NCBI RefSeq assembly: GCF_001984215.1
Contig: NZ_CP019420.1
Coordinates: 4,092,001 to 4,156,000 of the forward strand
Source of the DNA: Mycobacterium sp. MS1601
Lineage (GTDB): Bacteria; Actinomycetota; Actinomycetes; Mycobacteriales; Mycobacteriaceae
DNA: 64,000 nt
Direction: 5' to 3'
Both the position numbers and the translations under genes were made by a program. The notes under the pieces were generated by a model. That model was not told the DNA's origin. It did not search any database and saw only the letters and a program-made list of their open reading frames with translations. Positions 1-8,390 of this stretch are shown here, in pieces (the first letter of the stretch is position 1; every line of letters starts with the position of its first letter).

Positions 1-66
1 CGGGCGCTGGTCGGCGCGCGGTTCCCGGTGCGCCGCTTCGAGCCACAGGCTGCCACCGTGGGCTGA
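1..66 (+). CDS. C-terminal end of an unidentified protein (partial)
   Basis: The first frame is open from the window edge and ends at a TGA at 64-66, giving 21 residues that finish in QAATVG. It lies 20 bases upstream of the LacI-type regulator on the same strand, so the two may be cotranscribed. The visible tail is too short to name a family. A gene of sugar or polyol metabolism would fit a LacI neighbour, but that is only a guess from context. Confidence 0.5.
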   Translation, partial: RALVGARFPVRRFEPQAATVG

Positions 67-86
67 GCATCTGGTGTGATGGATGC

Positions 87-1091
87 GTGGTGAGCATGCG
101 CGAAGTGGCGGCGGCGGCCTCGGTGTCCATCGGGACGGTCTCCAATGTCCTCAACGCACCCGACAAGGTCGCGCCCGCCACGGTGGCCCGGGTGCAGGCG
201 GCCATCGACGAATTGGGTTTCGTTCGCAATGACGTGGCACGCCAGCTGCGTGCGGGGCGCTCCCGCAGCGTCGGGCTGGTGGTGCTCGATGTCGGCAACC
301 CGTTCTTCACCGACATCGCCCGCGCCGCGGAGAACCGCGCGGGCGAGCTGGACCTCACCATCCTGCTCGGCACGTCGGACGACGATCCCCGCCGCGAGCG
401 CGCCTATATCGACACCTTCGACGAGCAGCGCGTGTTCGGGTTGCTGGTCTCGCCCATCGGCGACGATCTGACCCGACTGACCGCCCTGCAACGCCGCGGC
501 ACCCCGGTGGTGCTGGTGGATCGTGACGGCAGCGGCACCACGTTCGACTCGGTGGCCGTCGACGACATCGCAGGTGCCCGTATGGCGGTCGCTCACCTGG
601 GTGAGATCGGCCGTCGGCGGATCACCTTCGTGGGAGGGCCCGCCGAGCTGCGGCAGGTTCGAGACCGGCGGTCCGGAGCGCAGCAGGCGGTTGACGCCAT
701 CCCCGGTGCTCGCCTCGAGGTGATCGACACTCCGGCCCTGACGGTGCTGGCAGGACGTGCGGTCGGCGAGCTGCTGAGGGACCGACCTGCCGGGCAACGC
801 CCGGATGCGGTGTTCTGTGCCAACGATCTGCTGGCGATCGGTGTGCTGCAGGCGCTCACGTTATCCGGGGGCGTCCGCGTCCCGGAAGACATCGCCCTGA
901 TCGGTTACGACGACATCGATTTCGCGAGTTCGGCGGTGGTGCCGTTGAGTTCGATCCGTCAGCCCACCGCCCGCATCGGTGCCACCGCTGTGGACCTGAT
1001 GATCAACGCCGCCGAGAACTCCACGACTCATCGTCCCGAGCATGTGGTGTTTCAGCCCCAACTCGTGATCCGGGGCTCGACCGCGGGCTGA
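87..1091 (+). CDS. LacI/GalR-family transcriptional regulator
   Basis: This 334-residue protein has the LacI layout. An N-terminal helix-turn-helix (about residues 4-25, with SIGTVSNVLN as recognition helix) is followed by a hinge (VARQLRAGRSRSVGLVV) and a periplasmic-binding-like sensor domain (about 60-330). Motifs such as GNPFFTDIARAAE, VFCANDLLAIG and IALIGYDDIDF are typical of sugar-responsive members. GTG at 87 or 90 and ATG at 96 are all possible starts; each keeps the HTH. The ligand cannot be read from the sequence, and the gene it probably controls lies upstream, outside the window. Confidence 0.9.
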   Translation: MVSMREVAAAASVSIGTVSNVLNAPDKVAPATVARVQAAIDELGFVRNDVARQLRAGRSRSVGLVVLDVGNPFFTDIARAAENRAGELDLTILLGTSDDDPRRERAYIDTFDEQRVFGLLVSPIGDDLTRLTALQRRGTPVVLVDRDGSGTTFDSVAVDDIAGARMAVAHLGEIGRRRITFVGGPAELRQVRDRRSGAQQAVDAIPGARLEVIDTPALTVLAGRAVGELLRDRPAGQRPDAVFCANDLLAIGVLQALTLSGGVRVPEDIALIGYDDIDFASSAVVPLSSIRQPTARIGATAVDLMINAAENSTTHRPEHVVFQPQLVIRGSTAG

Positions 1092-1102
1092 AGCGCTATG
1101 CG

Positions 1103-1375
1103 CTACTGGGGTGATTGGTGCGTGACGGCCTTGAAGCCGCGTGCGCTGGCCCGGTCCACCGCAGCGCGCACCACGGCGAACACCAAGCCCTGCAACGCCG
1201 CCGCAGCCAACACCGACGTCGTGGACTTCTCGAGATCCTTCGGGTCGGGCGGCGGTTCTTGGCTGTTGTCGACGCGCTTCCAGATCTGGCTGAAGACCGC
1301 GCTGGCCAGCAGACCTCCGCCCACACTGGCGGCAAGCGCCAGCGGTTTGTAGAGCATCTTCGACGAGCTGGGCAT
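1103..1375 (-). CDS. DUF4235 small membrane protein
   Basis: This 90-residue protein has two hydrophobic stretches (about residues 10-28 and 54-72) around a short charged loop with the acidic-proline motif EPPPDPKDLEK. This is the pattern of the actinobacterial DUF4235 family, whose function is unknown. The ATG at 1373-1375 is preceded by a good AGGAG ribosome-binding site. It starts 23 bases after the phoU stop on the same strand, so the two form a likely operon. Longer in-frame readings extend into phoU and lack a ribosome-binding site. Confidence 0.75.
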   Translation of the reverse strand: MPSSSKMLYKPLALAASVGGGLLASAVFSQIWKRVDNSQEPPPDPKDLEKSTTSVLAAAALQGLVFAVVRAAVDRASARGFKAVTHQSPQ

Positions 1376-1398
1376 CGCTGGTCTCCTCGGTCTGTCGG

Positions 1399-2064
1399 TC
1401 AGTCGGCGGGGGCGTCGTTGTCGGTGAGCTTGGAGCCGGTGGTCTGGAAGATGATGCGGCGGGCGATTTCGACGGCGTGGTCGGCGAACCGTTCGTAGAA
1501 CCGACCCAGCAGCACCAGATCCACCGCCGCGGCGACACCGTGACGCCACTCGCCGCCCATGACGACGGTGAACAGGTGACGGTGCAAACCGTCCATGGTC
1601 TTGTCGTCCTCGAGGATCTGCTTGGCTTCGTCCACGTCGCCGGACAGCACCACTTGTTGCGCGCCGCGGGCCATCGCCGCGGCGACCTCTCCCATCTCGG
1701 CGAAGTAGCCGCCGACCTCTTCGGGAAGTACCCGGGCGGGATGTCGACGACGCACGATTCTGGCGACGTGGGCCGACAGCCCACCCATGCGGTCGGAGTC
1801 GGCTGCGGTCTGCAGGGCTCCGACGACGGCCCTGAGGTCGGAGGCGACGGGTGCCTGCAACGCAAGCAGTTGAAAGGCGTCGTGTTCCACCTGGTTCTTG
1901 AGGGTGTTGAGCTGGTCGAGGTTGCCGATGACCACCTCGGCCGCCTCCAGATCTGCCTGCAGCAGCGAATGGGTGGCACGTTCGATCTCGTCGGCCGCCT
2001 GGCCACACATCCGTGCCAGGGTGGCGGCGAGGTCGTCAAGCCGCTGGTGAAATTCGGTCCGCAT
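1399..2064 (-). CDS. phoU: PhoU-family phosphate signalling protein (PhoY2-like)
   Basis: This 221-residue protein has two tandem PhoU helical-bundle repeats (about residues 5-105 and 115-212). It begins [19 protein letters not shown] and carries the metal-contact-type segments [18 protein letters not shown] and [16 protein letters not shown] near the two repeat ends. PhoU proteins link the Pst phosphate transporter to the SenX3-RegX3 two-component system in mycobacteria and repress the phosphate-starvation response; the closest known paralogues are PhoY1 and PhoY2. The length matches the family. No pst genes are in this window, so it acts in trans. Confidence 0.93.
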   Translation of the reverse strand: MRTEFHQRLDDLAATLARMCGQAADEIERATHSLLQADLEAAEVVIGNLDQLNTLKNQVEHDAFQLLALQAPVASDLRAVVGALQTAADSDRMGGLSAHVARIVRRRHPARVLPEEVGGYFAEMGEVAAAMARGAQQVVLSGDVDEAKQILEDDKTMDGLHRHLFTVVMGGEWRHGVAAAVDLVLLGRFYERFADHAVEIARRIIFQTTGSKLTDNDAPAD

Positions 2065-2142
2065 GCTCTCTCACGTTCAAGATCAGCTGTTGGCCCGCTA
2101 ACTTACTCTTCGTCGACACAGACAAACAGCGCACCTGATCGG

Positions 2143-2577
2143 TCACACCGGCCGCAGCGAAGCCAGATTCTGCACCGAGCGACGTACGTCGGATTCGAGG
2201 ACCTTGGCCACCAGCGAACCCACCGGCCCGTTCAGCAGACCACCGCTGAGGCGGGCAACCAGATGAAAGGTGGAGCCTGGGGAATTGTCCGTGATCGCCA
2301 TGTCCAGTGCGATGCGAACCCCACCCCGGCCGGTGCCGCGCATCTCGAGACGCTTGAACAGCTCGAAGCTGGTCACCTCCCAGTGGATGACATTGCGGAA
2401 GCCCTTCACCTTGATCAGGGAAGACACCTTCGTGCCCAACTGGACCTCGGAGGGAACATCGCTCTTCCAACCGCCGAAGATCGTCATCCACTCGCCGAAG
2501 CGCTCCAGGTCGGAGGCAAGCGCCCATGCCTCCCGTGGGGACTGCTCGGAGGAGACTGAGACATCAACTGAGGCCAT
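2143..2577 (-). CDS. SRPBCC-superfamily lipid/hydrophobic-ligand-binding protein
   Basis: This 144-residue protein reads as a single START-like SRPBCC (polyketide cyclase/dehydrase type) domain. It starts VDVSVSSEQSPREAWALASDLERFGEWM, has alternating beta strands in the middle and ends with a long C-terminal helix (GPVGSLVAKVLESDVRRSVQNLASL). Family members bind hydrophobic ligands in a central cavity, and mycobacteria have many of unknown role. The ATG at 2577 is preceded by AAGGAC. It is on the same strand as its neighbours but separated by about 36 bases, and I infer no specific pathway. Confidence 0.8.
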   Translation of the reverse strand: MASVDVSVSSEQSPREAWALASDLERFGEWMTIFGGWKSDVPSEVQLGTKVSSLIKVKGFRNVIHWEVTSFELFKRLEMRGTGRGGVRIALDMAITDNSPGSTFHLVARLSGGLLNGPVGSLVAKVLESDVRRSVQNLASLRPV

Positions 2578-2613
2578 GGTGTCCTTCTACCCGCTGACCC
2601 GGCGGGTTAACCG

Positions 2614-2811
2614 TTAGTGCGAATGCTTGACCTGCACCCACCACTCTCGACCTGCGCAGTCGGGGCTTGCGCACCGGCGCAGGTCTCGCCTGATCCTGGC
2701 GTCGGCGGGTGCGGCCTCGGTGCCGCCGCCGCACACCGGGCAGGGACTCCTGGTGCCGCTTCTGGCGATCAGGACGGTTATCCATCGTGGGCGCAGACTG
2801 CGGTCAGTCAA
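2614..2811 (-). CDS. Small zinc-ribbon-like protein (hypothetical)
   Basis: This 65-residue reading frame has two paired cysteine motifs, CPVCGGG near residue 24 and CASPDC near residue 48. This is the pattern of a small zinc ribbon, followed by a conserved-looking REWWVQVKHSH tail. It would use a TTG start that overlaps the last bases of the upstream monooxygenase gene, as expected for the last gene of a coupled operon. No other ATG or GTG start fits the frame. Treptow-like function cannot be assigned; the cysteine spacing is the main support. Confidence 0.45.
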   Translation of the reverse strand: MTDRSLRPRWITVLIARSGTRSPCPVCGGGTEAAPADARIRRDLRRCASPDCAGREWWVQVKHSH

Positions 2812-3127
2812 CCTTGATCTCGCCCATCTCCGACCAGCCGTCGGTGTCGATCGAGTGGCTGATGATCAGCGGTGTGGAGTTCAGCAGCGCGGGCGCCTCG
2901 GACACGAACTTCGTGAAGTGCGCGCTGGTGACGTGTTCCTTGCCTGCATCGCCGTCGCGAAACCCTTCCACCAGAACGTATTCCGACGGGTCGTCCAGGC
3001 TGCGTGACCACTCGAAGAACAGGTTTCCCGGCTCGTTGCGGGTGGCTTCGGTGAACTCGGCCACCATGTCGGGGAACGAGTCGAGGTACTGGGCCTTCGG
3101 TTTCCACTTCACCACGATGAATATCAC
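2804..3127 (-). CDS. Antibiotic biosynthesis monooxygenase (ABM/YgiN-like) family protein
   Basis: This 107-residue protein has the one-domain dimeric alpha-beta barrel pattern of the ABM family: IFIVVKWKPKAQYLDSF, a central NLFFEWSRSLDDPSEYVLVEGFRD and a HVTSAHFTKFV helix. Relatives are cofactor-free quinol monooxygenases or small-molecule-binding proteins. The GTG start at 3127 has a strong AGGAG five bases upstream, and the gene follows the alcohol dehydrogenase by eight bases. It is the fourth gene of the amidohydrolase-DUF59-dehydrogenase operon, so it probably handles a product or by-product of that pathway. Confidence 0.82.
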   Translation of the reverse strand: MIFIVVKWKPKAQYLDSFPDMVAEFTEATRNEPGNLFFEWSRSLDDPSEYVLVEGFRDGDAGKEHVTSAHFTKFVSEAPALLNSTPLIISHSIDTDGWSEMGEIKVD

Positions 3128-3135
3128 TGTGTCTC

Positions 3136-4170
3136 CTAAGGGGTGAGGATGGCTCGGCCGCGGACGTTGCCCGCGTCGAGATCGTCGATGGCGGACTGGA
3201 AGTCGTCCAGCGCATACTTCTGGGTGTGTAGGTGGACGGCGCCCCGTGCGGCCAAAGCCATCAGATCTTGCAGGTCGTTGTAGGAGCCGACGAGATTGCC
3301 GATGAAGTTGATCTCGGTAGAGATGATATCGATGGTGGGAACGTTGATGTTCTCGCCGTAGCCCACCACGTGGTAGTCGCCGGCGCGGCGCAACATCGCC
3401 ACTCCCTCTGCGGTGGCGCCGCCTTCGCCGACAAAATCGACCACCGTCTCGGCGCCGTGGCCGTCGGTCAGGTCGAGCACCTGCTGCACCTGGGTGCCGT
3501 CGGCAACCACACCGTGGTCCGCACCGATGGCCTCGGCCAACTTGAGAGCATCCGGATTACGGTCCACCACAATAATTTCGGCGGGTGACAGCGCTTTGAG
3601 CACCTGAATGCCGATATGGCCGAGGCCGCCGGCGCCGATCACCACGCAGCGGTCCCGCGGTGTCAGCCGTTTCGCCGCCTTGGCGGCCGCATGGTAGGCC
3701 GTCAGGCCGGCATCGGCCAACGCGGCGACGTCCGAGGGCTCCAGGGCGTCGTCGATCTTGACCACACTGCGGGCCGATGTCAACAGGTACTCGGCGTAGC
3801 CGCCGTTGGTGTCGATGCCGGGAAAGGCGTTGGCTTCACAGTGCACGTCGGCACCGGAGCGGCAGGCTCGGCAGAACCCGCAGGTGATCAGGGGATGCAC
3901 GATCACCTTGTCGCCCTCGGCCACGTTGGTGACTGCCGAGCCGGCGGCGTGCACCCAGCCTGCGTTCTCGTGACCGATCGTGTACGGCAACTGCACCTGC
4001 GACTTTTCGGCCCACTGGCCTTCCAGGATGTGCAGGTCGGTCCGGCACACCCCGGCGCCGCCGATCTTGACGACGACGTCGAACGGGCCGGTGGGGGTGG
4101 GAATTGGGACTTCGGTCATCTCCAGATTCTGGTGGTAGCCGACCACCTGTACAGCGCGCATGCCGGTCAT
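3136..4170 (-). CDS. NAD(P)-dependent zinc alcohol dehydrogenase
   Basis: This 344-residue medium-chain dehydrogenase oxidises an alcohol to a ketone or aldehyde. The catalytic zinc is bound by Cys42 (GVCRTDLH) and His67-Glu68 (GHENAG). The structural zinc site is complete, with Cys97, Cys100, Cys103 and Cys111. A Rossmann motif GAGGLG lies at residues 179-184 and is followed by an acidic VVDRN that favours NAD. The start ATG overlaps the stop of the DUF59 gene (ATGA) and has an AAGGAG site. Homologues accompany the mimABCD/prm propane monooxygenases, where they oxidise 2-propanol; that substrate is an inference here because the monooxygenase is missing. Confidence 0.9.
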   Translation of the reverse strand: MTGMRAVQVVGYHQNLEMTEVPIPTPTGPFDVVVKIGGAGVCRTDLHILEGQWAEKSQVQLPYTIGHENAGWVHAAGSAVTNVAEGDKVIVHPLITCGFCRACRSGADVHCEANAFPGIDTNGGYAEYLLTSARSVVKIDDALEPSDVAALADAGLTAYHAAAKAAKRLTPRDRCVVIGAGGLGHIGIQVLKALSPAEIIVVDRNPDALKLAEAIGADHGVVADGTQVQQVLDLTDGHGAETVVDFVGEGGATAEGVAMLRRAGDYHVVGYGENINVPTIDIISTEINFIGNLVGSYNDLQDLMALAARGAVHLHTQKYALDDFQSAIDDLDAGNVRGRAILTP

Positions 4171-4895
4171 GAGGATGCTCCTTGCAGGGAAACCAGGGGG
4201 ATGAGGGTGTGTTCGGGTGCCGGGCCGACGGGGCTGTCGTAGCGGGTCTTGAGCAGCCCGCGGCAGAAGTGCGCATTGCCGTCGATGGAGATCCGGGTGG
4301 AGCGGGCCTTGCGCAGTGCAAGCACCACGTCGTCGGGTTGGTGACCGGTGTGATCCACCAGGACCAGATCTGTTGGTGCCGTTGAGAGTCCGATCTTCTC
4401 ACGCCGTTTGAGCAACGATTCGTGTGCGCTGTTTGCCGGCAGGTCGGCCAGTGTCACCTCGCCCAGGCTGGCCTCGGGCCGCCCGTCACGCACCAGCGCC
4501 GTCAAGCAGCGTTCCATCGCCGCGGTGTGCGCCTTGCGGTGAAATGTCTGCCGCAGTTCGTCGAGACTGTCCAGTGCCTCGTGGCCGAATGTGCCGCGGT
4601 AGCCGGCGTCGGAGGCCAGGCCGGCGTTGATGATGGGGGAGTCGTGATGGTCGTCGAGTTCCACGACCACATCGTTGGTCCAATCCAGGGCAGTCAAAGC
4701 GTCTTTGGCGTCGGCGGCCATCAGGTAGGCGAAGTTCGGCGAGCAGAACGATGTCGGTAGCCGTAGGTGCACCTTGACGTTGCGGGCCGGGCTGACCACC
4801 AGTGAATGCACGAACCCCAGGTCGGTGATGGGTTCGTCGAGCTCGGGGTCGACGACGCCCGAAAGTGCCTGCAGGGCCTGGTCATAACGGGTCAT
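4167..4895 (-). CDS. DUF59/MIP18-type metal-sulfur cluster assembly-like protein
   Basis: This 242-residue protein starts with a DUF59 (MIP18) domain at about residues 1-95: LSGVVDPELDEPITDLGFVHSLVV, then LRLPTSFCSPNFAYLM with Cys51. The extra C-terminal region of roughly 140 residues has no family I recognise. DUF59 proteins help load Fe-S or other metal centres. Genes of this shape sit beside diiron monooxygenase clusters of the mim/prm type, which suggests metal-centre maturation. Both ends overlap neighbours by an ATGA junction, so expression is tightly coupled to the amidohydrolase and the dehydrogenase. Confidence 0.8.
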   Translation of the reverse strand: MTRYDQALQALSGVVDPELDEPITDLGFVHSLVVSPARNVKVHLRLPTSFCSPNFAYLMAADAKDALTALDWTNDVVVELDDHHDSPIINAGLASDAGYRGTFGHEALDSLDELRQTFHRKAHTAAMERCLTALVRDGRPEASLGEVTLADLPANSAHESLLKRREKIGLSTAPTDLVLVDHTGHQPDDVVLALRKARSTRISIDGNAHFCRGLLKTRYDSPVGPAPEHTLIPLVSLQGASS

Positions 4896-5929
4896 GCGGG
4901 TGCCATCTCGTCGGCGCCGCGGGGACCCACCGCCGGCTCATCCGCGCTCGGAAGCTGCAATTCGGCCGGCACCGGGATGTCGTACATCTTCGCGGCGTTG
5001 AGCCCCAGGACCTTCTTCTTCTGGGCGGTGGTGATCTTCGGGTATTCGCCGAGTTCGTCGGGAATCTGGAAGTCTACGAACGCCTCGACCAGCCAGCGCG
5101 GTGTCCACAGGGCGTAGTCGGAGGAGAACTGGATGCGGTCCTCGCCCACCCAGTACAGCAGCTCACCCATGATCTGTGCGAAGTACTTGGGGCGGGTGTG
5201 GATGAACGGCATGGCGACGGCCAGGCCCGCGTGCACATTGGGTTCCTGGGTGGCGATCCAGCAGAAGTCCTCCAGTCGCGGCAGGCCGCAGTGCTCGACG
5301 ATGAAGTTCAGGTCGGTGAAGTCGGAGGCCACGTGATCGATGTCGGCGACGTCGAAGGCGTCGCGGTCCAGCGGCCGGATGGTGGGCCCCTTGTGCACGT
5401 GGATGTTGCGGATGCCGACCTCGCGACAGGCCTCGAAATAGCGGTAGGCCCACGGGTCGTCCAGGCGCCAGCCGCGGGATTCGCCGTGCCACTCCGCGGT
5501 ATACAGCTTGACGCCCTTGAGGCCGTACTTGGCTGCGTCCTCGCGTAGCTGGTAGAGGCCGGCTTCGCCGTTGCGGGGGTCGAAGTTGTGGTTGTAGGTC
5601 AGCTTGTCGGGGTGTTTGGAGGCCAGCTCGAACGCCTCGTCGGTCTGGCCGAAACCCTTGTAGTAGAACTCGCCCAGGGCGGCCGGCTGGAAGATCGCGT
5701 GGTCGACGTAGCCCTCGGTGAAGAGGTCTTTCATCAGCCGCTCGCCGCCCTGGTACAGGTAGTCCTCGTAGCTCCAGACTTCGGATTCCGGTGACAGATT
5801 GCGGTGATAGTCGTAGAAGCAGTCGATGAACTGCTTGCCGTGGATGTTGCGCTGATTCTCGGGGCGGGCATCCCAGAGCGCGATGTGGGCGTCCACGACG
5901 AAGTAGCTGGTGTCGTCCTTGCGGTACAT
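4892..5929 (-). CDS. Amidohydrolase-2 family TIM-barrel metal hydrolase (mim/prm cluster type)
   Basis: This 345-residue protein has the amidohydrolase-2 barrel signature: YFVVDAHIALWD at the start, GVKLYTAEW in the middle, NIHVHKGP, FIVEHCGLPRLED and the metal-ligand-like SSDYALWTP near residue 275. Proteins of this type are encoded next to the mycobacterial and rhodococcal propane/acetone monooxygenases, but their substrate is not established. I chose the ATG at 5929 because AGGAGA lies just upstream; the longer open frame runs back through the divergent promoter. It is the first gene of a four- or five-gene operon and faces a MimR-like activator. Confidence 0.85.
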   Translation of the reverse strand: MYRKDDTSYFVVDAHIALWDARPENQRNIHGKQFIDCFYDYHRNLSPESEVWSYEDYLYQGGERLMKDLFTEGYVDHAIFQPAALGEFYYKGFGQTDEAFELASKHPDKLTYNHNFDPRNGEAGLYQLREDAAKYGLKGVKLYTAEWHGESRGWRLDDPWAYRYFEACREVGIRNIHVHKGPTIRPLDRDAFDVADIDHVASDFTDLNFIVEHCGLPRLEDFCWIATQEPNVHAGLAVAMPFIHTRPKYFAQIMGELLYWVGEDRIQFSSDYALWTPRWLVEAFVDFQIPDELGEYPKITTAQKKKVLGLNAAKMYDIPVPAELQLPSADEPAVGPRGADEMAPA

Positions 5930-6010
5930 GGTTGGCCTTTCTCTCCTGTGAGGGCTGTCACAGCGTTGGCCCGACACTAGGTTCGCCGATCCGTTCTGCA
6001 GAGGGGCTTT

Positions 6011-6029
6011 GCGTCTCAATCTGAGACGC
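6011..6029. promoter_or_regulatory. Perfect inverted repeat, probable activator-binding site
   Basis: GCGTCTCA and TGAGACGC form perfect 8-bp arms around a 3-bp spacer in the 158-bp gap between the amidohydrolase and its divergent MimR-like regulator. AcoR/MimR-type activators bind such dyads near the promoters they control. The position suggests control of both directions, but binding is inferred. Confidence 0.6.
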
Positions 6030-6087
6030 CCGACCCGAGGGCTTCCGCGGCGCTGGATGTAACGTGGATCACACGCAAAGGAGCGCA

Positions 6088-7554
6088 GTGGCAGACGGAT
6101 TACCGGACCGCATGCAGCGGCATCACGAGGTCGACCGCGCGGTGCCTGGACGCGTGCTGGCGTCATGGCAGCGCAGCCAGGAGTACGGCGTGCCGCTGGA
6201 ATCGGTGGAACCGGTGTTCGCCGGTACCGAGGACCTCGGCTCGTTGTTCGTCGAGTGCGGCAACGAGGTACTGGCGGATCTGCACCGAACCCTGGCGTGC
6301 GAACCCGTCAGCCTGATGCTCACCGACGCCGACGGGGTGGTGCTCAGCAGACTTTCCGGTGATCACAGTCTGTTGCAGGCACTCGACGACGTCCACCTGG
6401 CACCCGGCTTCGCCTATTCGGAGCGTGAGGTGGGCACCAACGGTCTGGGATTGGCCCTGGCGGACCGGGTGCCGACTCTCGTGCGGGCCGAAGAGCACTA
6501 TGCACTGAGCCTGTGCACGTTCACCTGCGCCGCGGTGCCCGTGTTGGACCCGCTGAGCGGACGGTTGGAAGGCAGCGTCAACTTCACCACGTGGTCGCGA
6601 TCTTCCAGCGAGCTGTTGCTGGCGCTGGCCCGATCGGCGGCCAGCAACACCGCCGCGCTGATGCTCGCCCGATCCAGCGGCCGTCGTCCTCGCCCGACCG
6701 CACGCGGTCAGGTGTTCCGGGTGGAGATGCCCCAGCTGGAACCCGGAGCGGGCACCCTGCACCGACTGTCGGACGGATGGAACCAGCTGGTCACCCGGGC
6801 CGAGCACGCGATGGCCGACGGGCACGTGGTCGCCGCCATCGGAGAATCCGGCGCAGGCCGGGCGACTCTGTTGGCCCAGGCGGCGCGACACGCGTACCCG
6901 CGCGACCGGATCCTGTCGGCGGGCACGCCCGCACCCTCGGACACGTCGACGTGGTTGGAACTGTGGGGGCCGGAGCTGGGCAAGGCGCACACCGCGGTGG
7001 TGGTGCGTGACGTCGACACCCTGCCCACCTGGGCGGCGCAGCGGCTGCGGGATCTGGTGGCGCAGACGTCGGGGGTGCCGTTCGCGATGACGGCCGAGCG
7101 TTTCGAGGACATTCCCGCCGCCCTCTCGGGGCTGGTCGATACGGTGCTCGTGGTGCCGCCGCTGCGTGAGAGATCTGCCGACGTGGTGCCGCTGGCGGCC
7201 CACGTCGCCCGCCGTACCCGCGGCCGTGACGTTCAGATCACCCCGGCCGCCGCCCGAGCGTTGGAGAACTACAGCTGGCCGGGCAACGTCGACCAGCTGT
7301 CCAAGGTGGTGGCACGCGCTGCGGGGCGCTCCGACGTCGTGGACGTGGCGATGCTGCCGACCGAGGTCCTGGCCGGCGACACCAGGCACCTGTCCCGTAT
7401 CGAGGCGTTCGAACGCGGGGAGATCGTGCGGGTGCTGGGGACGGGCACGCCCACCATGGCGGAGGCGGCACACGAGCTGGGGATGAGCCGCGCGACGCTG
7501 TACCGCAAGGTGGCGCAGTACGGTATCGACGTCAATGGCCGCGCGGGTCGGTGA
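6088..7554 (+). CDS. AcoR/MimR-like GAF-AAA-Fis transcriptional activator (sigma-54-independent type)
   Basis: This 488-residue protein has the layout of an enhancer-binding activator: an N-terminal GAF-like sensor region (about 30-190), a reduced AAA+ domain (about 220-400) and a Fis-type HTH at the end (AAHELGMSRATLYRKVAQYG). The P-loop is GESGAGRAT rather than GESGTGKE, and no GAFTGA loop can be found. That fits mycobacteria, which lack sigma-54. The M. smegmatis and M. goodii homologue MimR activates mimABCD in response to acetone. I chose GTG 6088 because AAAGGAG lies just upstream; GTG 6064 is an alternative. It is divergent from the amidohydrolase operon. Confidence 0.88.
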   Translation: MADGLPDRMQRHHEVDRAVPGRVLASWQRSQEYGVPLESVEPVFAGTEDLGSLFVECGNEVLADLHRTLACEPVSLMLTDADGVVLSRLSGDHSLLQALDDVHLAPGFAYSEREVGTNGLGLALADRVPTLVRAEEHYALSLCTFTCAAVPVLDPLSGRLEGSVNFTTWSRSSSELLLALARSAASNTAALMLARSSGRRPRPTARGQVFRVEMPQLEPGAGTLHRLSDGWNQLVTRAEHAMADGHVVAAIGESGAGRATLLAQAARHAYPRDRILSAGTPAPSDTSTWLELWGPELGKAHTAVVVRDVDTLPTWAAQRLRDLVAQTSGVPFAMTAERFEDIPAALSGLVDTVLVVPPLRERSADVVPLAAHVARRTRGRDVQITPAAARALENYSWPGNVDQLSKVVARAAGRSDVVDVAMLPTEVLAGDTRHLSRIEAFERGEIVRVLGTGTPTMAEAAHELGMSRATLYRKVAQYGIDVNGRAGR

Positions 7555-7679
7555 ACTCGGTCGGGCCACCCGGCCCGGCAGCTGCTCCGGACCCGCTGTC
7601 CGCCACCGCCTCTGCCCGGGCCCGAGGTTGGCGACGAGGCCCGGGGAGGCTGGTTACTTGGCTGCCGGGAGCCTAATTC

Positions 7680-8390
7680 TCACTCCGCGGTAAAGCCCTT
7701 CGCGCAGAAGTTCCACACTTCGTCGGCAGTGATGGCGTGGGCGAGGTGGTCCTCGGCGGGCGCGCTGGATTGTGCGGTGAACATCACTGTCTGCATCGTC
7801 ATGGCGGCCAGGTGTCTCGGGTTCAACCCGGTGCGCAGGCAGCCGGCCTCCGCCGCGGCGTCCATCAGTTCGGTGAACAGCCGGATGATCGGAGCGTGTG
7901 CCTCTCGAACCTCGGCGGGGTGAGAAACGATCAACTGCGGAGCAAAGTCGGTGAACATCGGTCGCGTGGTGGTGGGGTCGGGGCGAGAGAGCTCGAACAG
8001 CAACTCAATCGCCACTTTCAGGCGCTCGAGCGGGTCGGCTGTACCGGTGGTCGCGGTGCGGATCTGGTCCGCGGCGCGGCCCAGGGCGTCCTCGAAGAGG
8101 GCCAGCAGCAACTCGTGCTTACCGTCGAACTGGAGGTAGAAGCTGCGCAGCGACTGGCGTGAGCGATCGACGACCTCCTGCACCGTGAAGTCGGTGCTGC
8201 CCTTCTCGGCGATGATGGCCTGCGCGGCGTCGAGGAACCGTTGCACCCGCTGGGCGGCGCGCAACTTGGCGGACTTGACGGACCGTTCGACGGCCCGCTG
8301 CTTCCATGCGGGTTCTTCGCTGGGGCTGGTCACGGGTACGACGTTCCACGGCCGTTCGGAAACCCCGCGGGAGGAAGAGGCATGGGTCAA
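7680..8390 (-). CDS. TetR/AcrR-family transcriptional regulator
   Basis: This 236-residue protein has a TetR HTH at about residues 45-95 (RFLDAAQAIIAEKGSTDFTVQEVVDRSRQSLRSFYLQFDGKHELL) after a 40-residue, probably disordered N-terminal tail. The ligand-binding half is helical, with RPMFTDFAPQLIVSHPAEVREAH. It is divergent from a second TetR gene across a 300-bp gap that contains two palindromes. Neither the effector nor the target is clear. A shorter start inside the N-terminal tail is possible. Confidence 0.85.
   Translation of the reverse strand: MTHASSSRGVSERPWNVVPVTSPSEEPAWKQRAVERSVKSAKLRAAQRVQRFLDAAQAIIAEKGSTDFTVQEVVDRSRQSLRSFYLQFDGKHELLLALFEDALGRAADQIRTATTGTADPLERLKVAIELLFELSRPDPTTTRPMFTDFAPQLIVSHPAEVREAHAPIIRLFTELMDAAAEAGCLRTGLNPRHLAAMTMQTVMFTAQSSAPAEDHLAHAITADEVWNFCAKGFTAE

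Noticed and set aside
2614..2785. Alternative frame starting MDNRPDRQKRHQ in the same region as the zinc-ribbon protein
   Set aside because: It is Arg-rich shadow sequence without the paired cysteines.
6088..7554. Sigma-54-dependent activator with a -24/-12 promoter at the amidohydrolase
   Set aside because: The GAFTGA loop is missing, the P-loop is degenerate, mycobacteria lack sigma-54 and no GG-N10-GC element is evident.
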